Shown in pieces: positions 41,265 through 50,311 of a DNA stretch of 64,000 nucleotides; the first letter of the stretch is position 1, and the number at the start of each line of letters is the position of its first letter. The notes below the pieces were generated by a model that was given only the letters and a program-made list of their open reading frames with translations, was not told where the DNA came from and searched no databases. The position numbers and the translations under genes are program-made. The stretch lies in assembly GCF_009863985.1 (NCBI RefSeq), contig NZ_WEZT01000005.1, forward strand, positions 94,878 through 158,877, in the 5' to 3' direction. The stretch comes from Furfurilactobacillus milii (GTDB lineage Bacteria; Bacillota; Bacilli; Lactobacillales; Lactobacillaceae).

Positions 41265-42128
41265 TTAATTAGCATCGCTGAAATAATCGGTGAGCCCCTT
41301 GGTGATAGAGTGGGCAACCCGATAAGGATACGTGACACCGGAAATTGTCTTAAAGTCGTCACGGTCATTGATGTAACCCATTTCTAGCAAAACGGCTGGT
41401 CGTTGGTTGTCACGAATCACTTCAAAGTTGCCGAACTCAATGCCCTTATTTGACATTGGGTAATGATTCATTTGGCTATTCAACGCCTTCGCCAGTTTCA
41501 TTGAAATGTTTTTGTGATAATAATAGGTTGTCAATCCTGATGATTGATTTTCTTCTGGTGATGAATCGAAATGAATGCTGATAAAGGCGTCAGCTTTTAC
41601 CTCGTTAGCAATGGCCGGCCGTGGTGCCAACCCGACATACTTGTCACTGTCACGTGTCATAATGACGTGAGCGCCGTGACGTCGTAAATCAGCTGCCACT
41701 TCTTGAGCGACCTTTAGCGTGTACGTTTTTTCCATATACTTTGACGACGTCGCATCTAATGTATGAAGTGCGCCAGAATCGTTACCCCCGTGGCCAGGAT
41801 CAATCACGATGGTGGCTTCAGACAGGTTAGTGGCCTCTTTCAAATTCGTTCTGCGGTTAACGAGCCAACTTGCCACCCAACCTGTATGACGATCATCGTA
41901 GCGAACGTGGTACCACAGATTCTTTTCGCCAATCTTAACCAATCGCGAGTTTAGTTTGGCCTTATGAACCGTTTTATAATTGACGTTTGGTCCAGAGCGC
42001 ACATTCAATTGATTAATGCTCACCGTCACCGTTTCTTCACGCGTCAGAAATACAAGTAAGACACCGAGCGTTACTGTTACAGCAATTGTTAGCAGTAATT
42101 GGAACCATCGTTGTTTCAAAAATTTCAT
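41265..42128 (-). CDS. N-acetylmuramoyl-L-alanine amidase (Amidase_3) with SH3b domain
   Basis: A cell-wall hydrolase of 287 residues. An N-terminal membrane anchor or uncleaved signal (LLLTIAVTVTLGVLLVFL, residues about 10-28) is followed by a bacterial SH3 domain (INQLNVRSGPNVNYKTVHKA, about 35-95). The zinc amidase domain begins IVIDPGHGGNDSGAL (first zinc His) and continues with ISIHFDSS (second His) and VLLEMGYINDRDD (catalytic Glu). ATG 42128 follows AAGGATTGAG. The frame is open upstream but has no site. It cleaves the bond between muramic acid and the stem peptide outside the membrane. Confidence 0.9.
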   Translation of the reverse strand: MKFLKQRWFQLLLTIAVTVTLGVLLVFLTREETVTVSINQLNVRSGPNVNYKTVHKAKLNSRLVKIGEKNLWYHVRYDDRHTGWVASWLVNRRTNLKEATNLSEATIVIDPGHGGNDSGALHTLDATSSKYMEKTYTLKVAQEVAADLRRHGAHVIMTRDSDKYVGLAPRPAIANEVKADAFISIHFDSSPEENQSSGLTTYYYHKNISMKLAKALNSQMNHYPMSNKGIEFGNFEVIRDNQRPAVLLEMGYINDRDDFKTISGVTYPYRVAHSITKGLTDYFSDAN

Positions 42129-42159
42129 TATCTCAATCCTTGTACAATAAAGTACATCA

Positions 42160-42168
42160 ATTATAGCA
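42160..42168 (-). promoter_or_regulatory. Extended -10 promoter of the amidase gene
   Basis: On the minus strand TGCTATAAT, a consensus extended -10, with no good -35 box, about 35 nt upstream of the start codon. Confidence 0.55.
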
Positions 42169-42206
42169 AACTCACGCCAGAAAGGCGGGAAAAAACGTGA
42201 TTCGAC

Positions 42207-42458
42207 TTGACAGAAGGGCAAAACTAAACTAAGTTTTAAACACGTAGAAATAATATTAAAACCGTTAATGAAAGATTACTAGCAACGGCGACCCACTCAG
42301 AGAGCAAGTGGTTGGTGGAAACTTGTCCGGTCAATGTTGCGAAGACACTTTTTAGGTGGATGAAAATCCCGTCGCAGCAGACGTTACCATGAGAACTTAT
42401 AAAAGGTGGTACCGTGCGTAAAGCGCCCTTGATGATGAACATTCAGGGGCGTTTTTTT
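42207..42458 (+). promoter_or_regulatory. T-box leader of hisS-aspS (promoter, stem I, antiterminator, terminator)
   Basis: A TTGACA at 42207-42212 may be the -35 box. Stem I contains the AG-bulge/apical region (CAGAGAGCAAGTGGTTGGTGG) at 42298-42318, with helices CAAC/GTTG and GACC/GGTC around it. The specifier loop reads GAAGACACT at 42341-42349. The T-box AGGTGGTACCGTG is at 42404-42416. The terminator is GCGCCCTTGA with TTCAGGGGCGT and TTTTTTT (42423-42458). Uncharged cognate tRNA is expected to stabilise the antiterminator and allow expression. The specifier GACAC contains GAC (Asp) and CAC (His) overlapping. Confidence 0.92.
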
Positions 42459-42504
42459 ATGCTCTGATAAATGGTTTATATTAAATTGCACTGGAGGCAA
42501 ACAC

Positions 42505-43797
42505 ATGAAATATCAACGACCAAAAGGCACGGCCGATATTTTACCGGGAATGTCGGAAAAATGGAGTTATGTAGAAGATACAGCACGACTATTATTTAAC
42601 GATTATCAATTTCATGAAATTCGCACGCCAATGTTTGAAAACTTTGAGGTGTTTTCACGATCAGCTGGTGATACCAGTGATGTTGTCACAAAGGAAATGT
42701 ATGATTTCCATGATAAAGGTGATCGCCACATTGCGTTGCGGCCAGAGGGAACGGCCGGCGTCGTTCGGGCCTACGTTGAAAATAAACTTTACGCACCCGA
42801 ACAAGAAAAGCCATACAAAGTTTTCTACATGGGACCAATGTTCCGTTATGAACGTCCCCAAATGGGTCGTAGCCGTGAGTTCCATCAAATTGGGGTTGAA
42901 TCATTTGGTAGCGATTCACCGGCAGTTGATGTTGAAATCATGGCAATGGCAATGGATTTCTTTAATCATCTCGGTTTGACGAATCTAAAACTGGCCGTGA
43001 ACTCCTTGGGCGATAAAGAAACCCGCGAAGCGTACCATCAGGCATTAGTTGATTACCTTGAACCTCATTTCAACGACCTCAGTGAAGATTCTCAGTCACG
43101 TTTGCACAAGAATCCGTTGCGAGTGCTTGATAGTAAAGATAAAAAGGATAAGGAAATCGTTGCTAATGCACCGTCGATTCTCGATTTCATGACACCGGAT
43201 GCACAAAAGCATTTGGATACAGTTAAGGAAATGCTTGAAGCATTAAAAATTCCGTTTGAAATTGACCCAACGATGGTTCGCGGACTTGATTATTACAACC
43301 ACACCATCTTTGAAATTGAAACAAATTCGCCTGCGCTCGGTCATGGTTGGATGACCATTTGTGGTGGTGGTCGTTATAACGGGTTAGTCGAGGAACTCGG
43401 CGGACCAGAAACCCCCGGATTTGGTTTCGGCATCGGCATGGAACGGTTGTTGCTCTTATTGGACAATTTAGACGTTACGGCGCCAATCAACAATCCACTA
43501 AATGCTTACGTTGTTGGTATTGGTGAGGAAACTAATGTTGAAACGTTAAAGCTGGTTCAAGCAATTCGGCAGGCAGGCTTCAGCGCTGATCGTGATTATT
43601 TGAATCGCAAACCAAAGGCGCAGTTCAAAACCGCCGATCGTCGTCAAGCAGAATTCACCATTACGGTTGGTGCCCAGGAATTGGAAAGCCAAACGGTTCA
43701 TTTCAAGAGTATGCGAACAGGTGAAGAAACAACGTTACCAATGGACGCCATTTATCAAGACTTCGCCAGCGTATATGACAAGTATTCAGAAGAATAG
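42505..43797 (+). CDS. hisS: Histidyl-tRNA synthetase
   Basis: Charges tRNA-His; class II. 430 residues. Motif 1 region [11 protein letters not shown]; motif 2 [16 protein letters not shown]; the HisA motif [12 protein letters not shown]; motif 3 [17 protein letters not shown]-terminal anticodon-binding domain follows. The start ATG 42505 follows TGGAGGC. First gene of the T-box operon; aspS lies 53 nt downstream after a 7-bp hairpin (AGCTCGA/TCGAGCT at 43809-43828). Confidence 0.97.
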   Translation: MKYQRPKGTADILPGMSEKWSYVEDTARLLFNDYQFHEIRTPMFENFEVFSRSAGDTSDVVTKEMYDFHDKGDRHIALRPEGTAGVVRAYVENKLYAPEQEKPYKVFYMGPMFRYERPQMGRSREFHQIGVESFGSDSPAVDVEIMAMAMDFFNHLGLTNLKLAVNSLGDKETREAYHQALVDYLEPHFNDLSEDSQSRLHKNPLRVLDSKDKKDKEIVANAPSILDFMTPDAQKHLDTVKEMLEALKIPFEIDPTMVRGLDYYNHTIFEIETNSPALGHGWMTICGGGRYNGLVEELGGPETPGFGFGIGMERLLLLLDNLDVTAPINNPLNAYVVGIGEETNVETLKLVQAIRQAGFSADRDYLNRKPKAQFKTADRRQAEFTITVGAQELESQTVHFKSMRTGEETTLPMDAIYQDFASVYDKYSEE

Positions 43798-43850
43798 AGT
43801 GGTGCCAAAGCTCGAGAGAAGTCGAGCTAATAGAAGGAGAGCGAGAGAAT

Positions 43851-45626
43851 ATGGAACGAACGCAATACGCAGGTTTAATTGACGAAAGTTATGAAGGCCA
43901 GCAGGTTACCCTGTTTGGGTGGGTTCAAAAACGGCGTGATTTAGGTAAGCTGATTTTTATCGACTTACGTGACCGTGAAGGACTAGTTCAGTTAGTATTC
44001 AGTGCCGCAAACAGCGAATCCGCTTTGAATTTAGCGGAACAGATGCGTAGTGAATATGTCATTAAGGTCAGCGGGGTTGTTAAGGCTCGCAGTGCCAAAG
44101 AAGTTAACCCAGACATGAAGACTGGGAAAGTTGAAATTGAAGTTAGCGATGCAACTATCTTGAACAAATCCAAGGTGCCACCCTTTGATATTGCGGATGG
44201 TGTTGAAGCTTCCGAAGATTTAAAGCTGAAGTATCGTTACCTTGATTTGCGTCGGCCAGAAATGCAACGTGGCTTAATTTTGCGGAGTAAGATCACACAA
44301 GCGGTTCACAGTTACTTTGATGAAAATGGCTTCATTGACATTGAAACGCCAGACTTAACAAAGTCAACGCCAGAAGGTGCACGTGACTATCTTGTGCCAA
44401 GCCGGATTTACCCTGGTCACTTTTACGCATTGCCACAGTCACCACAGTTGTTCAAACAGCTGTTGATGGGTGCCGGTTTTGACCGTTACTATCAACTAGC
44501 CCGTTGTTTCCGGGATGAAGACTTACGTGGTGACCGTCAACCAGAATTTACTCAGATCGATATGGAAACAAGCTTCATGAGCCAGCATGACATCATGGAT
44601 ATGACTGAAGGCTTAATTGCCCGCGTTATGAAGAACACGTTGAATTTAGACGTTAAGTTGCCATTCGACCGGATTACTTGGCAAGAATCTATGGACCGGT
44701 TTGGCACGGACCAGCCTGATTTGCGGTTTGGCATGGAGTTAAAGGACATCTCTGACATCGTGAAGGACAGTTCTTTCAAGGTCTTCAGTGGTGCTGTTGA
44801 AAATGGCGGCCAGGTTAAGGGAATCGCGGTACCTGGTGGTGCAGATCATTATTCACGTAAGCAAATTGATGCCTTTACTGATTACATCAAACGTTTTGGT
44901 GCCAAAGGTTTGGCTTGGGCCAAGGTTGGCGCTGATGAATTTAGTGGTCCTGTTGCAAAGTTTGTTAACGACCAGTACAGTGAAATCACGACTGCGATGG
45001 ATGCTCACGAAGGTGACTTGTTGCTGTTTGTCGCTGATCGTAGCAAGGTCGTTGCTGACAGCTTGTCATATTTGCGGGTAACGATTGCTAAAGAATTAGA
45101 CATGATCGACCCTAAGAAGTTTGCTTTCCTTTGGATCATCGACTGGCCGTTGTTTGAATATGACGAAGGGGATCAACGTTGGGTACCAGCGCATCACCCA
45201 TTCACCATGCCAAACGAAGGTGACGAGCACTTCTTAAATGAAGGTGAGAACCCTTATGAAGCTCATGCTCAAAGTTACGATATCATTTTGAATGGTTTGG
45301 AACTTGGTGGCGGTTCAATCCGTATCCACACACGTGAATTACAAGAAAAGATGTTGAAGGCGCTAGGATTTACGCCTGAACGTGCCAATGCTCAGTTTGG
45401 CTTCTTACTAACCGCGTTGGATTACGGTTTTCCACCGCATGGTGGTCTGGCAATCGGCCTTGACCGGTTTGCACGACTTTTGGCAGGTTCTGACAACATT
45501 CGTGAAGTCATTGCCTTCCCGAAGAACTCGAAGGCGACTGAACCAATGACCGAAGCCCCAAGTCCAGTTGCTGACAAACAATTGGAAGAATTGTACCTGA
45601 ATGTTACAAAAAAGGACAAAGAGTAA
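43851..45626 (+). CDS. aspS: Aspartyl-tRNA synthetase
   Basis: Charges tRNA-Asp. 591 residues, the length of the bacterial type with a GAD insertion. Domains: an N-terminal OB fold ([20 protein letters not shown]), class II motif 2 ([20 protein letters not shown]), the GAD insertion (about 285-420) and motif 3 ([13 protein letters not shown]). The form is probably discriminating or non-discriminating depending on the Asn pathway, which cannot be told here. ATG 43851 follows GGAGAGCGAGAG. A 360-nt non-coding tail with a structured repeat precedes the terminator. Confidence 0.97.
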   Translation: MERTQYAGLIDESYEGQQVTLFGWVQKRRDLGKLIFIDLRDREGLVQLVFSAANSESALNLAEQMRSEYVIKVSGVVKARSAKEVNPDMKTGKVEIEVSDATILNKSKVPPFDIADGVEASEDLKLKYRYLDLRRPEMQRGLILRSKITQAVHSYFDENGFIDIETPDLTKSTPEGARDYLVPSRIYPGHFYALPQSPQLFKQLLMGAGFDRYYQLARCFRDEDLRGDRQPEFTQIDMETSFMSQHDIMDMTEGLIARVMKNTLNLDVKLPFDRITWQESMDRFGTDQPDLRFGMELKDISDIVKDSSFKVFSGAVENGGQVKGIAVPGGADHYSRKQIDAFTDYIKRFGAKGLAWAKVGADEFSGPVAKFVNDQYSEITTAMDAHEGDLLLFVADRSKVVADSLSYLRVTIAKELDMIDPKKFAFLWIIDWPLFEYDEGDQRWVPAHHPFTMPNEGDEHFLNEGENPYEAHAQSYDIILNGLELGGGSIRIHTRELQEKMLKALGFTPERANAQFGFLLTALDYGFPPHGGLAIGLDRFARLLAGSDNIREVIAFPKNSKATEPMTEAPSPVADKQLEELYLNVTKKDKE

Positions 45627-45649
45627 ACAATTTTGTAACTGCCAGATGC

Positions 45650-45806
45650 CGCTTACGGTTGCCAACAGTGACACGCTCACCGTGGGACCGGTTCAAACCT
45701 CCTGAAAACCGGAGTTTTTCACCTCGTCGCACAGCCCCGTGGGACCCCGAGTCTGCGCGACCGTCCGTGTTGTAAATTCGACAGAGCCATTCGAATTAAC
45801 AACACT
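45650..45806 (+). repeat. Structured repeat, copy A, in the 3' UTR of aspS
   Basis: Begins 24 nt after the aspS stop. It aligns without gaps to 59831-59962 over 132 nt (113 identities by hand count). Helices visible: CCGGTT/AACCGG (45688-45693 with 45707-45712), GTCGCACAG/CTGCGCGAC (45726-45734 with 45753-45761, one mismatch), and a 14-bp hairpin with one A-A mismatch (45767-45781 with 45791-45805). No open reading frame of note. Not a family I recognise; either a dispersed repeat or a conserved RNA element. Confidence 0.8.
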
Positions 45807-45949
45807 TTCACGGCTCGGTATCACTGTTGACGCCCTTCAGCTAATTTGATTTATCACAACTGGCAATAGTAGGTTGCTCAATATTTGACTACGACGGGCA
45901 ACATAAAGCTGTTTGTATTTCGACATTTTGTTCATATTTCAAGAAAACT

Positions 45950-45985
45950 TAGTGATGGCAGTTTACTGCTTTCACTATTTTTTTA
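45950..45985 (+). terminator. Intrinsic terminator ending the aspS 3' UTR
   Basis: TAGTGA pairs with TCACTA and GCAG with CTGC inside it, followed by TTTTTTT. The stretch 45806-45950 holds no gene. A further inverted repeat TTCAGTTGC/GCAACTGAA lies at 46011-46042 before the RNA gene. Confidence 0.75.
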
Positions 45986-46124
45986 TATCCAGCACCACAC
46001 ATGACAAAGGTTCAGTTGCTGAGAAAGTTGAAGGCAACTGAATTTCATTATTTTGATTAATAAGCATTTGGCTTCACAATGCTGAATCTTGTTGTGGTGT
46101 GCTATAGCTGTGTGATTTTCATGT

Positions 46125-46325
46125 CAAAAAGAGTGGAGCCAGTGAGAGACATAGTTTCGTGTCGACAACACTTATGGCCTGCATTTTGGCCATGTAGTGT
46201 TGTGGGACGACTTCTGAGATGCGAACTTCAGCTCAAAATCGAGGATGAAAACCGCGGGTTTGGCGGGTTGAATCCGGTCCTCATGAAACGGCGTCTCTCA
46301 CTGGCGGAACGGTAGTTATTTTTTA
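46125..46325 (+). ncRNA. Structured small RNA after aspS, probable 6S RNA
   Basis: GCCAGTGAGAGAC (46138-46150) pairs perfectly with GTCTCTCACTGGC (46293-46305). The helix continues after a small internal loop with GTTTCGTG (46154-46161) and CATGAAAC. Inside are a hairpin with ACAACACT (46165-46172) and AGTGTTGT (46196-46203), and a GAGGA/TCCTC stem. A TTTTTT tract follows. In Bacillus subtilis the 6S-1 RNA gene lies directly downstream of aspS, and the length of about 190 nt fits. The inner fold looks branched rather than a simple rod, so the 6S name is not certain. A weak promoter-like TGCTATAG lies upstream. Confidence 0.6.
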
Positions 46326-46395
46326 TTTAATTGTTTAAAAGGTTGAACGTCAGCTTTTCAAGAGATGTGAGCAAATTTATTAACACCGGATTATG

Positions 46396-46424
46396 TTGCT
46401 TGATTGTGTGAAATTCTTTACAAT
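46396..46424 (+). promoter_or_regulatory. Promoter of the flavin reductase pair
   Basis: TTGCTT at 46396-46401 and TACAAT at 46419-46424, spacer 17 nt. Confidence 0.65.
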
Positions 46425-46497
46425 AGTGTTGGCAGTCGTCATGAACGATATTGCACAAATGACGATTAAGTTTACCGAAATAGAAGGGATCTTCAAC

Positions 46498-47106
46498 ATG
46501 AATAAATATATTGCTTTAGTTGGAACCAATTCAGATAAATCAACAAACCGTGAATTGCTCCAATTTATGAAGCGACACTATGCTGATCAGGCCGACATTG
46601 AAGTGGTAGAAATTAAGGGCTTACCGGTCTTTAATAAACCAGACAACATGAAAGTGCCTGATGCAGCCTTAGCCATCGCTGATAAGATTGATCAGTCAGA
46701 TGGTGTCATTATCAGTACACCTGAATACGATCATTCTGTTCCAGCAGCTTTAATGAATGCACTTGAATGGTTATCTTACGGAATTCATCCGTTTGTGGAC
46801 AAACCAGTGATGATTACCGGTTCCTCGTACGGGGCACTTGGTTCTTCACGGGCCCAAGGACATTTGCGCATCATTTTGGACTCACCAGAATTGCGGGCAC
46901 GCATTATGCCAAGTTCAGAATTCTTGTTGGATCATTCCTTGCAAGCGTTCGATGACGACGGAAATTTGTTAGACCAAGACAAGTTGAGCAAACTTGATGG
47001 GTTGTTTGCCGATTTCCAAACATTTGTTGGTTTGGCCAAACAGCTTAACCACGCAACAAGCATCAATCGCCAAGAAGCAAGCGACTATTCTTGGGACAAA
47101 CAGTAA
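46498..47106 (+). CDS. NAD(P)H-dependent FMN reductase-type flavoprotein
   Basis: 202 residues with a flavodoxin-like fold. It begins KYIALVGTNSDKSTNRELLQ (phosphate-binding loop). It contains DGVIISTPEYDHSVPAALMN and DKPVMITGSSYGALGSSRAQ, the usual FMN-binding and dimer blocks. Likely reduces FMN or uses bound FMN for azo/quinone/flavin reduction with NAD(P)H. ATG 46498 follows AGAAGGGAT; the frame upstream has no such site. The next gene is a clear paralogue (shared TPE-x-x-H, EWLS, HPF-x-DKPVMI and GSSRAQ blocks), so the pair arose by tandem duplication. Confidence 0.88.
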   Translation: MNKYIALVGTNSDKSTNRELLQFMKRHYADQADIEVVEIKGLPVFNKPDNMKVPDAALAIADKIDQSDGVIISTPEYDHSVPAALMNALEWLSYGIHPFVDKPVMITGSSYGALGSSRAQGHLRIILDSPELRARIMPSSEFLLDHSLQAFDDDGNLLDQDKLSKLDGLFADFQTFVGLAKQLNHATSINRQEASDYSWDKQ

Positions 47107-47141
47107 TGTGACTCAAGCGAGTGATTAGGAGACGACAAATA

Positions 47142-48500
47142 ATGAAACTTGTAGGAATTGCCGGTTCGGTAGCGGACCATTCTTATAACCGGATGTTGCT
47201 GAAGTTTATTGCAAACCATTTCAGCGACACGGTTGATTTAGAAATTTTAGATATTAATGATGTGCCAATGTTTAATCAAAGCGATGATCAAACGGACAGT
47301 GAACCAATTGCCTACCTAACTCGAAAAATCAGTCAGGCGGACGGAGTTATTATTGCGACACCAGAGCATAATCACACACTAACGGCTAGTTTAAAGAGTG
47401 TTATTGAATGGTTATCATTCAATGTGCATCCATTTTCAGACAAACCTGTGATGATTGTTGGTGCTTCATACTATGACCAAGGTTCTTCGCGGGCCCAGTT
47501 GATGCTTCGCCAGATTTTGGAATCACCTGGTGTTAACGCCATTGTTATGCCCGGTAATGAATTTCTGCTGGCAGATGTTAAGCAAGCCTTTGATGAAAAC
47601 GACAACTTGAAGGATGCCAACACCGTTAAGTTTCTTGGCAGTACGTTAGATAAGTTTGTTAAGTTTGTAAGGGTGATTAATATGTTAAACGAACCTCAAC
47701 CAACTAGTGCTGAAGACGAAGACTTGACTGCTTCTAGCAAGATTGATACGACTGTCGAAGGCGTTGATATGGGTGCTGATGACTGGGTCGAACAGGCCGC
47801 TAAAAAGGTCAATGCCGTCGAAGGTGATACGTATGTTAAACTTGACCGTGGTCTTTTAACGGTTGATCAGCTGAACGCGTTCTTAAACTCAATGCCAATT
47901 GAATTGACGTATGCAGATAGTAACAATCAGTTCATTTACTATAACCACATGCTGCCTGCTGATAAAATGTTGGCACCACGGACACCGGCTCAGGCGGGCG
48001 ATCCAATGTCAATGGTTCACCCAGCTCGTGCCGTTAAACATGTTAAGGAAGTTATTCACATGTTACGGACTGGTCAAAGAGACGAAATTAAGATGCCTGT
48101 GCCGGGTAACGGCCCAGACAAGTACATTTTGCATGCTTATCGTGCGATGCGTGACAGTGAGAATAAATACTTGGGTATTAATGAATATGTCGAAGACCTA
48201 ATGCCAATGATCAAATGGTACTTGGCTAAGACCGGTCAGAAGTTAGTTGACGATCCAGACGCCGTGACTGGTGCATCAGCAGAAGCGGCTGACGCTTCGA
48301 CAGGGGCCTCGTCAGCGGATGAACAGGCCGTTGCTCCGGCAACAACCCCAACGACGCCCGAAACTGATGCCAGCACTGGTGCATCCGAAGATGAGGAAGA
48401 ACCAACGTCAGTAGCAAGTGCTGAACCAACATCAGCATCGACTGAAACAGCGGCTGATTCTGAACCTGATGATGTCACTGGCGCTTCAGAAGACGAATAG
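47142..48500 (+). CDS. Flavin reductase fused to a PAS-like domain, with TGAS-repeat tail
   Basis: 452 residues. Residues 1-180: NADPH-dependent FMN reductase domain ([52 protein letters not shown]). Residues about 240-370: a PAS-like domain of the type found in DUF438 proteins ([51 protein letters not shown]). Residues about 375-452: an acidic, disordered tail with four TGAS repeats (DAVTGAS, DASTGAS twice, DDVTGAS). Cytoplasmic. It probably links flavin redox chemistry to sensing or to a partner protein; the role is inferred. ATG 47142 follows TTAGGAG. Confidence 0.85.
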   Translation: MKLVGIAGSVADHSYNRMLLKFIANHFSDTVDLEILDINDVPMFNQSDDQTDSEPIAYLTRKISQADGVIIATPEHNHTLTASLKSVIEWLSFNVHPFSDKPVMIVGASYYDQGSSRAQLMLRQILESPGVNAIVMPGNEFLLADVKQAFDENDNLKDANTVKFLGSTLDKFVKFVRVINMLNEPQPTSAEDEDLTASSKIDTTVEGVDMGADDWVEQAAKKVNAVEGDTYVKLDRGLLTVDQLNAFLNSMPIELTYADSNNQFIYYNHMLPADKMLAPRTPAQAGDPMSMVHPARAVKHVKEVIHMLRTGQRDEIKMPVPGNGPDKYILHAYRAMRDSENKYLGINEYVEDLMPMIKWYLAKTGQKLVDDPDAVTGASAEAADASTGASSADEQAVAPATTPTTPETDASTGASEDEEEPTSVASAEPTSASTETAADSEPDDVTGASEDE

Positions 48501-48566
48501 TTTGTTTTCATTTAAGCTATTCTAATCCATTACACATTGCTAAACACTTTTGTTAAGCACAAATAA

Positions 48567-48628
48567 ATACCGTTCATTCGTTGCTACAGATCAAAAATGA
48601 TATGTAGGCGAATGAGCGGTATTTTTTG
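48567..48628. terminator. Bidirectional terminator
   Basis: ATACCGTTCATTCG pairs with CGAATGAGCGGTAT, with a TACA/TGTA inner stem and T-rich flank. It lies between the converging flavin reductase (+) and membrane protein (-) genes. Confidence 0.85.
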
Positions 48629-48642
48629 ATGAGACATTTTAA

Positions 48643-49257
48643 TTAAGGTTGATAACTGACCGTTTTCAGGATGTCAACGAAACGTTGCTTGCCTGTTTTG
48701 GTCACTTCATGGCCACGTAATTGTTGCCCTTGCCTGCCGACTTTTGCGGTTACGGTTTTGGGTTGTGTTGACCAGCCTTTTGAGGTGATATGAACTTTGT
48801 AGGTAGCTGGGGTGAGGGGTTGATTATTATGAGTCAAAGCATTCGTTGACCACGCTTGGGATTTAACCGCTACATCATCGCCGACAATTGTATCTCCGCG
48901 GCTAATGGTGACGTGTAGCTTTGTTTGATCCGGCAAATTAGTTGATCCTTTTAGCTGAACGCGCCCATTGTTATCCACATTAAAGTGAAGTTTGGTACTA
49001 ACATTAATAGCCGGTTTGCCCTTGCTTGTGCTTAACCAAGTTTCGCCCACACCGGGATTTGAAGATGCAGGTGCCATACCAGCAATCGTCCAAACAACGA
49101 TGCAAACGAGGCTTAAGACAATCGCTAGAATGGTTTTAGTTCGTTTTTGCCAAGGACCGAAACGGAACATCACGTAAATTCCGGCCGGAAAGAAAATAAT
49201 GGTTAGCACAATCCCAAACCACGGCTCTTTATAAAATTGATTTGCTTGCGTATTCAT
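48643..49257 (-). CDS. Membrane-anchored protein, unknown function
   Basis: 204 residues. Two N-terminal membrane segments (about residues 12-33 and 38-59) are joined by a short basic loop (RFGPWQKRTK). An extracytoplasmic part of about 145 residues follows, predicted beta-rich (KLHFNVDNNGRVQLKGSTNL, TYKVHITSKGW). The repeated Thr/Lys-rich strands resemble an Ig-like fold. ATG 49257 follows CGGAGG. I do not recognise a family. Monocistronic, minus strand. Confidence 0.7.
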   Translation of the reverse strand: MNTQANQFYKEPWFGIVLTIIFFPAGIYVMFRFGPWQKRTKTILAIVLSLVCIVVWTIAGMAPASSNPGVGETWLSTSKGKPAINVSTKLHFNVDNNGRVQLKGSTNLPDQTKLHVTISRGDTIVGDDVAVKSQAWSTNALTHNNQPLTPATYKVHITSKGWSTQPKTVTAKVGRQGQQLRGHEVTKTGKQRFVDILKTVSYQP

Positions 49258-49402
49258 GAATACCTCCGGGTTAGTCAATCGTTTAAGTATACCATCAAAC
49301 ATCTGTGGAAACGGTTTCTGCCAAAAAAAGCGTCGATTAAAAAAGCGCCAGCGTGATGGGTTTGTTATAATTGGGGCACATTAAGACAAAGGACATTATT
49401 TT

Positions 49403-50278
49403 ATGAATGATTTGCAGCAATTAATTGAACGGCACCAGTATACGGGTCGGGTTGGCACGGCATTTATTTATTCGATCTGTGTCTCAATCGCCCTAAATTT
49501 CTTTTGGAATCCTGGTCATATCTATTCTTCAGGAATTACAGGAGCGGCTCAGCTGGTTCACACGTTATCGACACGTTATCTTGGCGTGGACCTTGGCATT
49601 GGCGAGTTACTGTTTTTGCTTAATATTCCACTGTTCATTTTGGCTTGGATCAAGATTAGTCATCGATTTACGATTTTTACAATCATTGCCGTCGGGATGT
49701 CAACGGTGATGATTCGGGCGCTGCACCCCGTGACCTTAACAACAGATCCGATTATTTGTGCGATTTTTGGTGGTGCCGTTAATGGATTCGGTACCGGCTT
49801 AGCATTGCGTTACGGAATCTCTACCGGTGGGTTGGATATCTTAGGCATTGTGATCCGTCGCGCAACAGGTCGTAAAATGGGGACCATTAACATGACCTTT
49901 AATGCCTTCATCATTGTTGCTGCCGGGTTTGTGTTTGGCTGGCCATACGCCTTTTATTCAGCAATTGGTATCTTCGTGAACGCGCGTGTTATGGATATGG
50001 TGTATACCCGGCAACAGCGGATGCAGGTGATGATTATTACGGATCGGCCCAAAACGGTCGTGGATTCGGTCCAACATCACATTCGTCGTGGTATTACCAT
50101 TGTGCATGGCGCTGAGGGAGCCTACAAACACAATAAGAAGTCGATTCTGTTTACAGTTATCTCTGGCTATGAAGTTGGTGAGTTGCAGGAAGCCATCAAC
50201 GAGTCGGACCCCAATTCATTTGTGTCACTGAGTAATATTGTCAGGATTCTGGGGAATTTTTATGAGCCAAGACTGTAA
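49403..50278 (+). CDS. YitT family membrane protein (DUF161/DUF2179)
   Basis: 291 residues with five or six membrane segments, and a C-terminal cytoplasmic DUF2179 domain (about 215-290). Family blocks visible: NPGHIYSSGITGAAQLV, FGTGLALRYGISTGGLDILG, and the C-terminal ITDRPKTVVDSVQHHIRRGI. Function unknown in the family; transport is suspected. The ATG start at 49403 has a weak upstream site (AAAGGA). Monocistronic before nfo. Confidence 0.88.
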   Translation: MNDLQQLIERHQYTGRVGTAFIYSICVSIALNFFWNPGHIYSSGITGAAQLVHTLSTRYLGVDLGIGELLFLLNIPLFILAWIKISHRFTIFTIIAVGMSTVMIRALHPVTLTTDPIICAIFGGAVNGFGTGLALRYGISTGGLDILGIVIRRATGRKMGTINMTFNAFIIVAAGFVFGWPYAFYSAIGIFVNARVMDMVYTRQQRMQVMIITDRPKTVVDSVQHHIRRGITIVHGAEGAYKHNKKSILFTVISGYEVGELQEAINESDPNSFVSLSNIVRILGNFYEPRL

Positions 50279-50311
50279 AAATTAGATGTTCAAGTTTGAA
50301 GGGAGAAAATG

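Noticed and set aside
45650..45806. Reading the aspS/glyS tail repeats as T-boxes, tRNA genes or CRISPR
   Set aside because: They lack the T-box GGTGGNACC motif and any tRNA cloverleaf or CCA end, and they occur once per site rather than as spaced direct repeats.
46079..46315. 78-codon frame covering the structured RNA after aspS
   Set aside because: It coincides with perfectly pairing helices, has no ribosome binding site, and its translation is Cys/Arg/Trp-rich noise.
48236..48511. 91-codon Ala/Ser/Asp-rich frame on the minus strand
   Set aside because: It is the reverse reading of the TGAS-repeat region; repeats keep all frames open.
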